A DNA stretch of 64,000 bases, from contig NW_024881327.1 in assembly GCF_018691265.1 (NCBI RefSeq), forward strand, positions 21,259,936 through 21,323,935. The letters run 5' to 3'. Within the stretch, counting starts at the first letter, position 1. The number at the start of each line of letters is the position of its first letter. Positions 26,801-41,800 of the stretch are shown piece after piece. Source of the DNA: Tyto alba (taxonomy: Eukaryota > Chordata > Aves > Strigiformes > Tytonidae). The position numbers were made by a program, and so were the translations under genes. Below the pieces are notes generated by a model. It was not told the DNA's origin. It did not search any database and was given only the letters and a program-made list of their open reading frames with translations.

Positions 26801-29800
26801 AGATTATAATGTGACTTCAGTGTCTGTCTGCGTAGGTTTGAGATGGTGATAATGCCAGTTTTACTATTAATTACAAAATTCTTTTGGTCATTGCCTGTCA
26901 GAATGGAGTACTCTAGCTTGTCAACATCTGAACTGTCTGCATCCGAGGCTTGCACACACGTCACAAAATGCCCTCGGGGAGCTAGTTCACTAATTTTAGC
27001 TTCATAAAGCAATTGGTTAAAAAGAGGGGGGTTATCATTGAGATCAGTTACATCAACAGTTACAACAGTATCACTGCTCAAGGGCAGCATGCCACCATCT
27101 ATGGCCCTTATTAGTAATTTGTGTTGCTTAATTTGTTCATAGTCCAACGTTCTTGCTGTAAGAATGAGTCCAGTGCTGCTATCTATGTGGAAGTAGTCAT
27201 GACTTTCACTATTATCCTCAACCAAGTGATAGGAAATCCCCCTGTTTGTTCCAGAATCAGCATCTGTAGCGCTCACTTGTACAACAGATGTGCCAACGAC
27301 AGATGCCTCAGAAAGGGTTGCAGTGTAAGACTCCTCTGTAAACACAGGAGGATTGTCATTGATGTCTTCCACTATTATGTCTACAAACACATCAGCATGT
27401 GCCCCAGTTAGGGAGTCTGTTGCTCGAATACTCAGTTTGTAGGCTGGATGAGACTCAAAGTCAAGAGGGGCAACAACATTTATAACTCCAGTGTTGAAGT
27501 TGATAGTGAACTGATTGAAAGGATCTCCATCTGTGATGCTGTAAAACACCTTAAGTCCTTCTGGGCTGTTTGCTTGTACGTGCACCACAGGACTGTGGAG
27601 CTGAATGTTTTCTGGTATCTCTGCACTGTAGAAAGGCTTTTCAAAAACTGGCATAGCTTTACTCATAACTGTAATTGGGACTATCACTTCAGCAGAAAAA
27701 GCAGGGTCTCCTCCATCTTTTGCCACTACTGTGACCAGATACTCTTTATTTAGTGTGTCCGGTTCAAACTTCTTCTTCAGTGAGATTTCACCAGCGGGAT
27801 CAATTTGGAAATGTTCATGATGTTCTTTGAGATAGTAATGCACCTCTCCATTTCTACCTGTGTCTTTATCTACTGCAGTGACACGTCGAATAACATGGCC
27901 TACTTCAGAGTCTACTTTGACAACAGCATAATATGGAAGATTGACAAAAAATGGAGCATTATCATTTATATCTTCCACTGTGACTTTAACTACAATGTGT
28001 GCAATGACTGATGGTTTATATTCCTCTGTCACTTCTATGACCACATCAAAAGATTCTTGCTGTTCACGATCAAATGGTATTCCTGTTGTTGAAAGGACTC
28101 CTGAAGTTGGGCTTACTTTAAATCTGCTGTCTGGATTTAGAATATGGTAAAACAAAGGCTCATTTATTTGGTTCCCTATAGCAGTAACAACAGCTATTGT
28201 TTTTGCCTCTGTGGAATTCTCCTGCACTGTTGCAGAGTAAGAACTCTGTGTGAACTTCAGCTGGCTTGCTTTGCTTTCTTTCACATTAATTTTTACAGAT
28301 GCAGTGCTTGCAAATCTGCCATCAGATGCTCTCACTGTTAATTCATATCTGCTTCTTAACTGAGTTGTATTTTGTACTGTTATATCTCCAGTCTTAGGGT
28401 TTATTGAAAATTTTTCTCCGATGTTGCCTTCAATAATGGAATAAATTAATTGTGAAAAAATGCCTGAATCAGCATCAGTGGCATTTACGCTGATGACTTT
28501 AACGCCTTTATAGGTTGGAACCAAAATGGATGTCTCGTACAACTCTCTTGAAAACACAGGAGGGCAATCATTGATGTCAATTACATAAAGAGTAACATTA
28601 GCTGCATATTCTGCATATAAACGTGGTATCCCCATATCATGTACTTGCACAGAAAAGTGGAAAATATTTGTCTCCTCATAGTCCAGACTCATTACTGTTC
28701 GAATGGCACCAGTGCTAGAATCAATGGCAAAATACTTGCGGACAGATGGTTCAACAATTTGATAAACAAGCAAAGCATTAGATTCTTTATCAGCATCTGT
28801 AGCTCGAATTACTAATGGGATATTCTTGTCAGTCAGAACTACACTGTTAATTGAAGCTGATTCACTGATGAGTCCTGTATATTCAGCCTGCATAAAAATT
28901 GGTGCATTGTCATTCTCATCCCTAAGATGTACCAGAACTGTTGCATTAGTGGACAAGCCAGCCATGTTTGTTCCTTGCACGGTTAGAGTGTAAATAGGCA
29001 AAGTTTCAAAATCAAGTATCTTCTGAGAAACAATGACACCTAAGTTCGGGTTGATAGCAAAGGCATCACCTATGTTACCATCTTTTATTTCATAAACTAC
29101 AGAAGACTGGCTGTATGCTGTAACCATTCCAACAAAACTGCCAATGCTAGCACTTTCACTGATTTCTGTTGAATATTCTTTGGCTGTGAATTTTGGTGAG
29201 GCATTATCAGAAACCGTAACAAATATATGCACAGAGGTCACTTCACTCATTGGAGGATCTCCTTTGTCTGTAGCTTTTACCATCAGGTTGTATTCTTCCT
29301 GGTTACTACAATCTAACTCCTTTGCAATTTTAATCATTCCCAAAATGGGATCTATAAAGAAGGAGTTTCCAATATTCCCTGTGAAGAAAAAGAAAGGTAA
29401 TTACGAAAGAGGCATGCAGAATTTAAAGGATGGTTGTTTATTTAGCTATATACTAAAAGAGATCAAGTAACAAGAACACAGAAAATACTAAAGTTTCTGA
29501 ATTTTGTGTAACAAATATTTGTTAGCCTCTCTGGACAGTTTTCTGTAATCGATAGTCAGCAGTATTTCTACGTTTACTTGTGGAAACATTGCATAAAACA
29601 TCGTTAGCAAAGCTACCCCGGCCTTGAATATAAATGCAAAAAATTTGTTTAATTTTCCATTTAAAAAAACCTTAGAAAGATAACAAGTATTTTGCAAGTT
29701 TCAACATTATAAATTAAGTATTTTCTTTAAATTATCTTTGTCATTGAGATCATGTTTAAGCAGCCAACTTAAATATTTACTGAAGCTGAAAGAGAATTAT

Positions 29801-32800
29801 ATTCAGAAGTTAACATTAGAGGAATACAAGTTACATTTTATGATCTAAAATAACTAGACTGCTTTGAAAAAAAGAAATGTTTTAATAAATTCACACCTGT
29901 GTTATCTTAATTGCTTATGCAAGTATTGTTTAAATCACTGCTTCAAAATTAATCTCTCTGAATGGGACCAACAGTTTTCTCTCTCCTAACTTCCTATTAA
30001 TACAAAGGCAAGTGATTCCCTGTGAGTGTATTAGAAAAAAACCCCTCCCTACTTGATGAGGATTACCAGCTGCCATTTGATAAACACGTTTTCTTTATAT
30101 TTTCAAATATATAGCTGAACTGTACTGCATACGATATTCAGCTCAGATACTAAATATAGTAAGATTTAACATCTTACTTCCTTAAAAAATTACATTACTA
30201 AAGCCATGTTCTCAGCATGGAAAAAATTCATTAAGAACTTCTGAGTTATGCACACAAGTAGGCAAGAGGGTTGGTTTTTTTTTTTTTTTTGTTTTGTTTT
30301 TTTTTTTTTTTTTGTGTGTGTGTGGAGGCTCTAAACACAGTGGCATTCTTAGAATATCCCATTAAAAATCTAAGCAGCCATTGCAAACATTTAAGGAATG
30401 TTCCTTCCATATGCTTAGAACATCAGTTACAATGCTTTAACCTCCCAGTTGATCACAGTCCTGTAATACAAAAAGCTAGAGGAAAGGAAGAGAGCAGGGC
30501 GTAACTTAATTCTAGACAGCATGCACACACATTTTTTTTTTCTTGCCATGCTTTGACATTTGTAAAACAAGCACTACTGAAATGGGAAAGGCAAGAGGAA
30601 AGTTTCATGGTCTTTAGTGTCCTGCTTAGCAAAAAGGTCATTATTTCTACCAATAACAAAACCCAAACATATATTTTAAGCAACTTATGAGACACTTAAA
30701 TACATTTTTCCTCTTCAGAGTATCATAATCACAGCTTTGTTTTAATAGTGTTAAAATATATTTTCATATCGAAACAACACTTTGGGGGAAGAACAGGAAA
30801 ATATTTACAGTAAACAATTCCCATGCTTTACAAAGCAACTTATGTCAAATAAAAAAAGCACGTGCACATATCACCTTGTATGCAACAGTAACTGAGTAAC
30901 TTTTCACCAACTCTTCTCTTTAATATACAGTTTCTTATGCCTGTTACTGGAATTTTCATTTTAAATTACCTTCTACCTTGAAAGTAGTACTGCACACATG
31001 TAATGAGATTTAAGTAACTTTTTTTTCCAGTCATAGTGCCTAAATAGTTCAGGACCTTGGTAATAGCAGGCTTGTATCTAGATTTGATGGTCTGAACCAA
31101 AACTCACTTTTGTCTGGTAAGTGAACTTAGTCAACGTCATCCTGTTCTCATATTATTCAAAATTGTCATCATTTGAATTGAATTGCTATAGGCAAGTTCA
31201 GAAAGATATTTGTGATGTTAAAAATAAGCAGCAACACCTGATGCCCTTTTCTGGCCTGCAGTCTGAAAGGATGCTTAATGCCAAATTGACCAGCTACTGA
31301 AGAATTTCTTACATATTTTATTGAGTTAGAATAGCAGTCCCACTATCTAAAATCAGCCAGAGTGAAAGAGTTGCAAAGCAACCTCTTCCTTGCTACATGT
31401 ATCAGAAAGTATAACTTAAAAACTGGGACTACTTATTGGTTAAGCATATGGATATTTGCAAATTATTTTTCAGCTCCTTTCACATTGTGCCAAACACAAC
31501 AGCACTTGATTCAGGCTCTTACTCTTTTCATCAAATCCTTGCTTTGCCTATGCCACAGAATATCACATTATCAAAAAAGAATGCTCTTTTTAGATCTGAA
31601 TTTTATGCTGCTGTATTTTCTAAAGAATATACTCCTCTTAAGCGTTTAGAGGTAGTTTTTTCTTCTATTACTACTATGTTCCAAATATATCTAAAGAATA
31701 ATACATAGCTAATAGCTAAGGGAAAGAGATAAATATTTGCCATTGCAGTTTTATTTTAAAAGCTCCAAGGCTGTATCTTAAATACATCTCATGGAATATA
31801 ACACATACACCTGTACTCCTGTCCTTTTTTATAGCCATTTTTTTTTCATATGTCTACAGCTGAAACAAAGTATCAGCAAGCATGGTTTCAAAATAAACTG
31901 AAGATGTAAAGAAGTCAATATACCTGATTCAATAGAGTACACAATTTCTGCATTTTTTCCTTTGTCCTTATCTAATGCTGTAACCTGGAGCACTGCTGAT
32001 CCAACAGCTGCTGACTCATACACCCGTCCTTCATAGGAAGAGCTGGTGAACCATGGAGCATGATCATTTGTGTCACTAACATTAATGATGATTCTAGCAT
32101 AGTTGCGCTTTACAGGAACATCTTGATCTCGAACCTGAAACAGTCAGGATATTACTGGTAATTAGCACCGTTATTTCAGTAGTTCATCAAATATTAGTAA
32201 TAATTCAAGGTACAATCTGTAGCAATCACAGGACAAAGACTGCATATAAATTAAACATACAAATATATGTTTGAATTGAGGGGAAAAATTAAAGAGACAC
32301 TTAAAAAAATTTGTTTGTTATTGTCTACAGAAGAAATTTAGTGTTTATTTACCATTACTGTGAGAATATGCTGGCTCATGGTCTCATGATCCAGTTTTTC
32401 TGAAGTATAAAGAGAGCCAGTTCCAGGGTCCAGACGAAATTTTTTAAGACTGATGGGATCGGTGCTGCCCTGCATAGTATAAATGAGTTTATTCTTCTCA
32501 TCTCTGTCTGTGGCACTGACTTGCAGAATTTCTGTCTCTGGTATGGTGTCTTCAGGTATAACAACTTCATATTTTGAAGAGGAAAACTGAGGCCTGTGAT
32601 TATTTGTGTCTATAACTTTGATGTACACCTGAAATGATACGATGATAAAAGCATTGATCATGTTTGGGAAACAGAGATTAAAAAGAAGCTATTTAATTAA
32701 AAAAATCAGACCGTAATACTGAAATAATTCCACTTCTAGATATTTTTTCTTTCAGGGAGGGGGAGAGATCTAAGAGGTGTAGGGAAAAAGAATCTCACTA

Positions 32801-35800
32801 AACCGAAACCTACCTCACCTTCCCCACAGTCAAACCAGAAATCTATACATCAAAAACCCCTTAGGTAAGGTATCTTAGAGAATGATTTTTGTCTAAAGTG
32901 AGATGAGAAAGAATTCGTTAGTAATTCCAGAACAAAAAAAAAAAAAAAAAAAAAAATTCTCAATGTGGATCCCAGGGTAGGTAAAAATCCTTTTTATTTG
33001 TGCAAATTTGGAATTGTAAGCCATGTTTCCTAAGGCAGCGGATGCACTGTACTCCCCCCTGCCCTCATATGGAAACAATCCTCTTTCAGCTCCTCGCATT
33101 TCCAAGCCTAGGCAAGAATGGAAAAGTGGTGGAATTCCCAGTATATTATTTCAAAGAACCACAGGTATTGTTTGATCTTCTTCAGCAATGTAGCACAATC
33201 TCAGCACAGGTAACTGGTCACCAACACTATTTCTCTGAAGCTGCAGTTATGTTAACTTTGATGCCTCAAATTGCATCGTCCTACAGAAGTTCGGCTAGGT
33301 TTACTTGTGTGCTATGCAGGCAAGGCTCCCTTTGGCTGAATAATATTGTTCACTGGAACCACACAAGATCCTTGCACACACACTTGCCTTTCACAGCATC
33401 GAACTGTTGTATAAAAAGGGTAAGACACCCAGCCACCATCCTGTTCAACAGTGATAACATCACATGAGCAACAGTAATGCAGAGGAGTTGACAGGTGGAC
33501 AGCCAAGCTCCAAGAATACATAGCTAAATTCAAGTTCTTTATGTGCTGCACATACAGCCATGTTTTTAGCCACCCCAAGGTTAGCTGCTTTGTATAAATT
33601 AGTTAAGTGCAGTCAACAGGTGTTTAGAATAAATACTTATGATCTCGTAAGTGGGTTAAAATTGCTCTTTGAAGATCCTTACTTAGTTCCATTGATACTT
33701 GGTAGAGTCTAGAGATATAATTTAGACAAGGTACCAAACTGCATGCAGTAGAAGCTGGAAGAGATGAATCCTGATGGTGGTAAATAATAAGGAAATGCCA
33801 TACATCTCACTACAGGAAGAGAAAACATCCTCAACTTCAATCTTGAAAATCTAGCATCTTATGTTAAAACTTGTACCAAGAAAAAACAGGTGTTAAGTGT
33901 ATCAACAGGAGTCATACCAATTCCTAAAATATTTACTTCAGGTGCAGATATATTATCCCAGGTTGCAACTTCTCCCTAAACTCCAATATAACAAGCTCTT
34001 CCTAATGGCAAATTTTAATACTGACTCAAAGCATCTAAATAACTTCCAGACCAACAAAGGTAGTCGGATATACTTTACATATGCTACCAAGAGTTTAGGA
34101 GACCCTTAGAAGGTTTTTATTCTAAGTAACAACACAAAGTCTTTTGCATCTAAGTAACAAAGTCCTGCACCAATCCTGGAGGCACCAAGAGACAGACTGA
34201 TTGATGGAAGTGAGAATCTGTGAACAGAGAACTGGGTGTGGAACTCTTGGGATAACTGTATTATAACATAGGAAAGTCCTCCCCCAAACTGGGATATTGC
34301 CCACTCTGGTAGCTGAAATAACTGTCACCAGAGAGATTATTTTCACTGAGAATTTCACCTGGATAATAAAAAAGAACAGATAAATCCTAAAAGGGAGTAT
34401 AGGAGCAGAGCTGAAGATGGCAAATGTGGAATCGTAAGAGTCAGAAGTCAGATACGGAATAAAAAGCCAAGTAAGGAATAAAAAGGGGTTTAAATTTATT
34501 TGAAACCATGAAACAATCAGCAGGTAAGGAAGAACACCAGGAAACATAAAAAGCAATTAAGGAATAGGAAAGCCCATCCCAGATTTCAATTTTGCCTCAG
34601 TCTTATTCTCCAAGAACAATAGGGAGCATGACCCAGCACAAAACAAAATAAAAATGAGACACTGGCAAATCTGCAGTGCTGCAATAAGCTGCTAAACAGA
34701 AACAAATCACCAAGACAAGATGGAAGCCATCCACAGGTTCTGCTGGACTGCAGGGAAAACCAAACCAAACCAAACCAAAAAAACCTACACACATATGCAA
34801 AAAAAAAAAAAAACCCAAAGCAAAACAAACCCCACCCCCCCCAACCGCATTGTAATCCTCCTGATGTAATGCATGCTATTAATAACACAGAGCTCCACCT
34901 CCAGAATGCCAGTCAGGGTGGGGAGGGGGACACGTGTATGTATGTGTGCACACACTAGTGTCCACAGCCACACACATATGCCTTTAACTTTTTTAGCAGA
35001 TGTAGTAGTATTAGGCATTGCAGGTCACTGAACCATAATCCAATATATAGTACATTTAGGATAATATTCATAAACGTAGGTAGTTTTTCAGTGTTTGAAA
35101 CAGTCTGTTAGGATAAATACACACTATCACTGCAGAGGAAAATGCTGCCTCCCACAATTTATTAGTCTCCCAGAAAATGGAAGAAATAGGAAATACAGTA
35201 ATCATTTGGAGCATTGATAAAATACCTTGCTAGATGTTGTTAAGTAAACTAAGGAGTTTGTTTTTGTCATGAATTAGGAATTGATTAAAGAAAGAAAACA
35301 AAGAGTTGGAATAAATATTTTTGTTGGAAAGAAAAATTAATGGTAGGTGACCCAGGATACATATTAGGTCAAGTTTTTAAATACATTCACTAACAAATTC
35401 AACGGAAAAGTGAAAAGCAAGAATGAAAAGAGCATGACCTTAACTACGTGATTTTTTTTTTAGATTGTCATGATTAGAGAGGATGTAATAAAGCAACACA
35501 AGCACTGTTGTTGGTTTCTTTTTAAATTCTGCATAGATAAAATACATTTTAATGCACCTTGGAAGAAGAAATACAGAAGGGTCCAACACACTTACTTACA
35601 TAGCATTTTAGTAAAATCACCTGCTCACTGAACACTGGTGCTCAGGAAAATAAAAAATTAAACCAAATGAAGATGTCCAATAAATTAAAAAAAAAAAAAA
35701 AACACAAACCAAAACAACAATGCAGAAAAAGTATCCAATACAAATCAAACTATACACATATTCTTGTATAAATAAAAGGTTAAAAGACCACATACAATTA

Positions 35801-38800
35801 CAACACTCACATAATGGATACTATGAACATGTCAACATTTTTTTTATTCAATTCCACCCCCAAGAGATTATTAAGTTCAGACCCAGAAAAACAGTAAGTA
35901 AAAAGATAAATGTCAAATTTGATGAATTTAAATCAAAATTTCTATTTAAGTTCATGTCTATTCCACCCCCAAATGAGGAAATACACAAACTTAGGTCAAA
36001 ATCAGATGCAAGACGGAATGCAACTCCAGAGCAACTGTGTTAGATGAATCTTTGAAGCAGAAGACATGGCCACCCGTGCTGCTGGTACTACACAAAAAGA
36101 ATACAGGAAAACAGCATTTCTAGAATGGAGCACCACAAAAATCCTGTGCAAAGTAGTAAGTTAAATGCCAGGAATGTAGTGACTGTGAAACCAACGTTGG
36201 TACCTGCAAGACTAACCACATAGCCAATGAACCAGCTTAACTGAGAAGTGATCTGTTGATCTTACCACCCGAAGGACTTAGCATCAACTTCTTCCAGTAT
36301 TACCTAGTGAAGCAATTAAAATTACTTTACCGCTGAACATGTAAGGAGATGTCCTCCAGAAAGGTACTGTTGGGCTAAGCAGGAAAGCAGATAGCTCCTC
36401 AAAATTTACAGCGCTATTAAATATGAATTATTAACAAAAATATTGCTGAGGAATAGACATAATGACACTACGGGTGGCTTGCTCAGGTATTCTATTACTT
36501 GTCAAATTACTTGCTCAGGCAGTTTTTCTCCACACTGGTAAACAACTACAAATACATAATTTGATCTATTAATGCAATAATTTTAAATGTTCCTAAAATC
36601 CAAAGTTTATCTTAGACTCAAGTGAAAAGTGTTTTATCCGCATACTTTAGGATTTGTTTCTCACTCACTGATGTTACTTTATGCCCCTCTGCAGATTCTG
36701 GTGGACAAGCATAACATGACTCGATGGGCACCCTTTTGGTAACTTGGCTAACTGCATGCTGGGCTGCTTTAATAAGGGGAGCAGCAGGCAGGAGGAAAGG
36801 AATTATTCCCCTCTATTTGACACTTACTGGTGGGACTGTAGATCCACTACAGTTTTGGGCCCTGTGGTCCAAGAGAGGGTCTTGACAAACTGAAACAAGC
36901 CCAGTGAAGGGCCATTAAAATCAATGGGGATCCAAAAGCTGTCAATCCATTGTGTAAAGGGCAGGCTGCAGGAAAGACAGGCAGACTCATCTCAGAGATG
37001 CACAGTGAAGAGACAAGAGGTGACACTCACAAGCTCCAATAAGGGAAACTACAGTTAGACATAAGAAAAAATTATTTTCAAGGAGCATTGTTAAACCCTA
37101 ATGTGAAAGTGTGTCCAAGGAAGAGGTGTCACACCCTGTCAACCCAGGCACTTAGAACCTGACAAGTCCCTGAACAACTTGATTGAACTTTGTGGTTTGA
37201 TCCGTTTTGAGCAGGAATTTTAACTAGATGAACACAGGGGCTTCTTCCAATCTAAACTATTAATAAATGTACTAAGGAAACCCTACTTTCAAGACATGGA
37301 TTCTTACCGATGCTAAGTGACAGGTGCTAGGTGTGCAATTTCCTTCTAAACGTAAGAGGACCAAATTTTTATGTAAATCTTTAAGGTCTTCAAATTAAAT
37401 GAAAGGCACCTGGGGTAGTAATTGTGAGTGCACTTTTGAAGACCCACACAGAAAAACAGCTGTTTGTGTGCCTGAGAACAAAATACACTAACAGCTTGTG
37501 TTATTCTAAAGTAACATATATAATACAGTAAAAAGAGCTATTGTGCATTTCTCAATGAAATTATAAGATTAAACTAAAATGAAATATGCTAATATTAACT
37601 TTTAAGAAAGAAGTTGCATATTAAAGAGATACGCTATAAAAAAGCTTGACATTAACAGACCATAATGTGATCTCTGAAACAAAACAGTCTGGAACTAAAG
37701 AAACTTGACTCATTTTGCAAGGCTATGCAAAGGCTGTATTGCACAACTGCTCTCTACTCACAGGTCTCACTGAGAGCCATGCAACCTGGTTATGCAGATA
37801 GAAAACAAAGCAGCCCAGGATTATTTAGGGGAAGGACTTGAAATCTATTAATTATCTGACAGGTGAAACCTAAATTTGCACAGGAATGCATTGATTACTA
37901 GTAAGAGAGGAGATATGTGCCACTGACAGAACATACTCAGTGCATTATATTTAAACATGATGTTCCTTTGGACTGTTTTAATCTAATTTTTCATTTGCTG
38001 ATTCTCTGTGGAATTTAAAGTCTCCTCCTCTCTCTATTCATAACTGCATAGTTACACTGACATGTTTATAATAATTTTCATACACAAAAAGTTATATTAT
38101 CCAAAGATAATATAACTGCATTCCATTTCTAAAATGTCTCTGGAGCAGTGTGGCTATCACAAGCAAAAATGCACATTTAATCTATGAAGAATATTCTATC
38201 CTTCATTCCAAAAGCATAATATCCATATAAATTTTGCATAGATTAAATATTCTGCAATAGCACAGCAATAGGTAAAATGCTGCAATTAGCTTTAAACCAC
38301 CTTGAGCATTACTTCCAGTGAAAACAATCGATAGACATAGCAATAACTAGAAGTGATTACAGTTAGAAACAGGATTTTTTTGAAATTTTTTTTTTTTTGT
38401 TTTCCCCCCAAAAGCAACTCAGTAGCTCATATAATGCTACTCAGAGCTCGTGAATAACTTTTTCTATTTCAGGCCAAAGCATTATAAAACAAAAACATTA
38501 GTATATTGATTTTTTTTTTTTTTTTAATTATATTTCTTCTTAGTGTGACACTAGTCATCTCTAACATCATCTGTCAAACATCACTACTGTAGGCCTGGAA
38601 TTTGTTTGTCCTTGTTTTGCATCATGCATTTGGCATTTAGATGCATGCAAAATTCTAGCAGCCTCCACGCCTACTGCTGCTGTATTTTTCAAAAAAGCTA
38701 TTTAACTCAAGTCCTGAAAGAGTCAAATGCTCTACAGATGTTAATGGCCTGAGGTCAGCAAATGCCTTCCAGTTTCAAGTTAGATTCAATACACTGCTTT

Positions 38801-41800
38801 TACACAATAAGATTTTCATTTCTTGTCCCCCACCCCAATGTCTTGAAAATGTCATTTCCTTTCTCAAATTAAACATAAAATTACTTAATCTGCCGTTAAT
38901 CAAGGTCTGTTAAATTGTTTGCTATATTTCCAATGTCTACAGTAGTTACTTTGTAAGCTAAAAGCAGTTTATGGCATATTGTTGTTCCTAATGTACACAC
39001 TCAGTATGCAGAATTTCTTTTGCCTGTCACTCTATTTTACCTATTTATCAGCTCTTAGAAGAATCCAACACTGCATAAACACTCAAACTTTAATCATCAT
39101 TATTTCAGCACTGAGTAATGGAATTTACACACAGGCAGCCATAAATCACACCCTCAATTTTGATTTCTTATCAACATTTTTAATTCCCCTGAAGTTAAGA
39201 CTCATCTGAAATGCATCTTAACAACAGTCCTGATGGCTATCTTAATGCATCAGTCCATCTGGGTGGGCCAGGAGTTACAGAGGAGATCAGGGAATCAATT
39301 AAAATCAGGAGTCTGTTCATGCACCAACAGCTGCAGAGTTTGAACTAATCCATGCTCCTCAATCTATATACCACAGTAATGTGAGACTCAAACAGAAACA
39401 GCGTAACTTTTATCCCACAAGCAGGGGAAAAAGGAAGACAATGCAAAGGAAGCCTTTGTGCTCGCTTGTAACAAAACCCACAACCTCTGCTCCTGCCAAC
39501 TCTGGCTGAGAGAGGAAAGACACGAAAGGAAATTCATACAAAAAGCAATCACAGAAACAAGAGACGATAAATTTGAGACTACTGCTCCAATGCTTCTGAA
39601 GAAGACTGCTGTGGTAAATGTTTATAATGTTCACTCAGCTTTACAAAATGCTAAAATAACAAATTCATTTAAAGAAATTGGACAAAAACTATACTGTGCA
39701 CTTCTGAGAAGAACTAAATGAATCACATAACCCAGAGGAAGAGAAGGGGTGAAGGTTGAAGTATTTTTGTGACCTCCCAATTCTTGATTGTTCCAGAAGA
39801 CAAAGCAGATTATGGTTCAAATGTGACAGCTCAGGACTTCTGCATAAATTCACCTATATAAGGAGCAGCACTGGATAGAATATCTGCAGTCATCAAGACC
39901 ACATATTCAGCCTTTACCAGTCCCCAGTCTACCCCAACACATTCTGATGTGCAGTCAGAAATGCATAGTGGCATTTTTGACTGCATTTTTGGGAGGGGAG
40001 GGGGGAAGTGTGTTTGGAAAGCCTCTTGCTGTCCTTCTGACCTTCCCGGCAAAAGGAATTCTCTTTTACCTGGATTTGGGTTTCTTCTAATTTTTTTTTC
40101 AAACTAATTCATGCCTTATATCCAGCATTATGTAATCAGCAAAAATGAATCCACTCAAAATTTTTACTACAACTAGGAAATAAATTTACAGCAAGATTCT
40201 TCAAGCCTTTGATGGTGCACCAGAAGTAATGGCACCACGGCTATGATAGCAGCAAGCTCTGAATGGGAGACGTGTTGCTATGTTTGGAGATTCATGGTCT
40301 AGAATATCACTCACAATTGTCACCATTAAAGGAAAAGTCAGCTCTCAAAGGAAACTGCTAACCCTGCAACCTTATACTATCGAATTTAGTCTATTTGACC
40401 TATCAAGCCTCCAGACATGCAGTCAGCTCAATAAAGACTCTGTTGTAAACACTAAACATTGACAAGAAACATCCTTCCCTCTAGCCAAAAAGAGTAAGAC
40501 AACATATGGCATCAGAAAAGCCAACAGAAAAACATACATACTACACAGAAGTTGAACAACAAGAAACTGAGTTCATAATGCCAATTTCCTTCTAAAGAAA
40601 AGACAGCAGCAACCCACTCATTACCCTTTGAGCTCCTGAAGGGTAGGTCAATGATAGGGTAGGTAACACAGACACATCACTGTCCCAATCCAACAGTCTT
40701 AAATCAGTGAATAAATCCTTCCCTTTCTATTTGGAAGAAAAGTGGTGGTGTTACTCTATGCTCATGGCTCCATTCACACCAACCTCAGCTAAACATTACT
40801 GCTAAATATATTCAGGTTCTGGGCTGGGGAAAGAAACTAGATAGGAAAAACAGGAAAGATATACATCATAACCTACTTTACTATGAGTTATTTCCAGTAG
40901 AGTCACAAAAGGCTTCCCCCTTAAAGTGAACTTATTAGTCCAGCTGCAAAGAACTACCACTACCACAGAGTCTTAGTAGAGAGGTAATCTGAAAAAAATT
41001 GGTTTGTCTGAGGTTGCTGCTTTTTGGAGAGTGTTTGGTAATCTCTTGCCTCCACTGAAGCTAAAAGAAAGTACTTGGGAAGATACCCAGAGATGTCATT
41101 ATCTAAATCTTGTTTCTGTATATACACCATGCAGAAGGAGCAGCTCAGTTTCATGAAACAGTACTTGGATATTGTACAATTTGTTATCCACAGATTTTTT
41201 GGGGGCAGGGGGAGCAATCAACCTTACAACGGTGGTCTTTTGAATTTCAAGCAAAGTAATCATATTTGATGATTTGTGGAGAGCTGGATAAAGAGAGGTA
41301 ATTCAGATAAGAAGTATTAATCCTTTTCTTGTGAGTAATGCATGGAAAGGCTTAGTTTCTGTTTTCATTTACTCAGCTAATGTAAAAGAACATGATAGAA
41401 TTTAAAAGCTGCTGATTCAGACTACAGCATAGTAACACACAGCCTTACAACTGGATGGCCCAACATCATGGCTTTATGAATCTCAGAATCTACTTCTAGC
41501 TTAGAGAGAGACCCTAATTTATATAAACTATAATAATGTTCCAGAATGAAAAAAAATGGTAAGGAGAAAATGCAACACCCGCCCCACCCCCAGCTACAAA
41601 TTATTTTTTCCATAAGCACTTAATTAGAAAGTCTATTACCTGAGTGCTGATAGATCTGGTTCCATCTGTTGCCTCTACTGTCAAGTTGTAATTTGATTTC
41701 TCTTCTGCATCAAGAGGTCTAGCGACAATGATAGTTCCAGTGCCCTTGTCCACATCAAATCGACTGTCATAGTTGCCACCTTGTTCAGGAAATTAGGAGA

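Larger units (their letters stand above)
32629..41639 (-). other. FAT1 intron v4-v5 (9.0 kb)
   Basis: The largest internal intron. It contains an A23 run, a decayed CR1 3' end at about 36840-37262, and A/C-rich simple sequence (CCAAA units) around 34760-34850. A 155-codon frame on the plus strand (33000-33467) and a 144-codon frame on the minus strand (34122-34556) match no family recognised. Confidence 0.75.

Noticed and set aside
25330..28341. Many plus-strand frames opposite exon v7
   Set aside because: They are mirror frames of conserved cadherin code and show no protein features of their own.
34122..34556. 144-codon minus-strand frame
   Set aside because: Hydrophobic but without a coherent membrane topology or known family, in a region with simple repeats.
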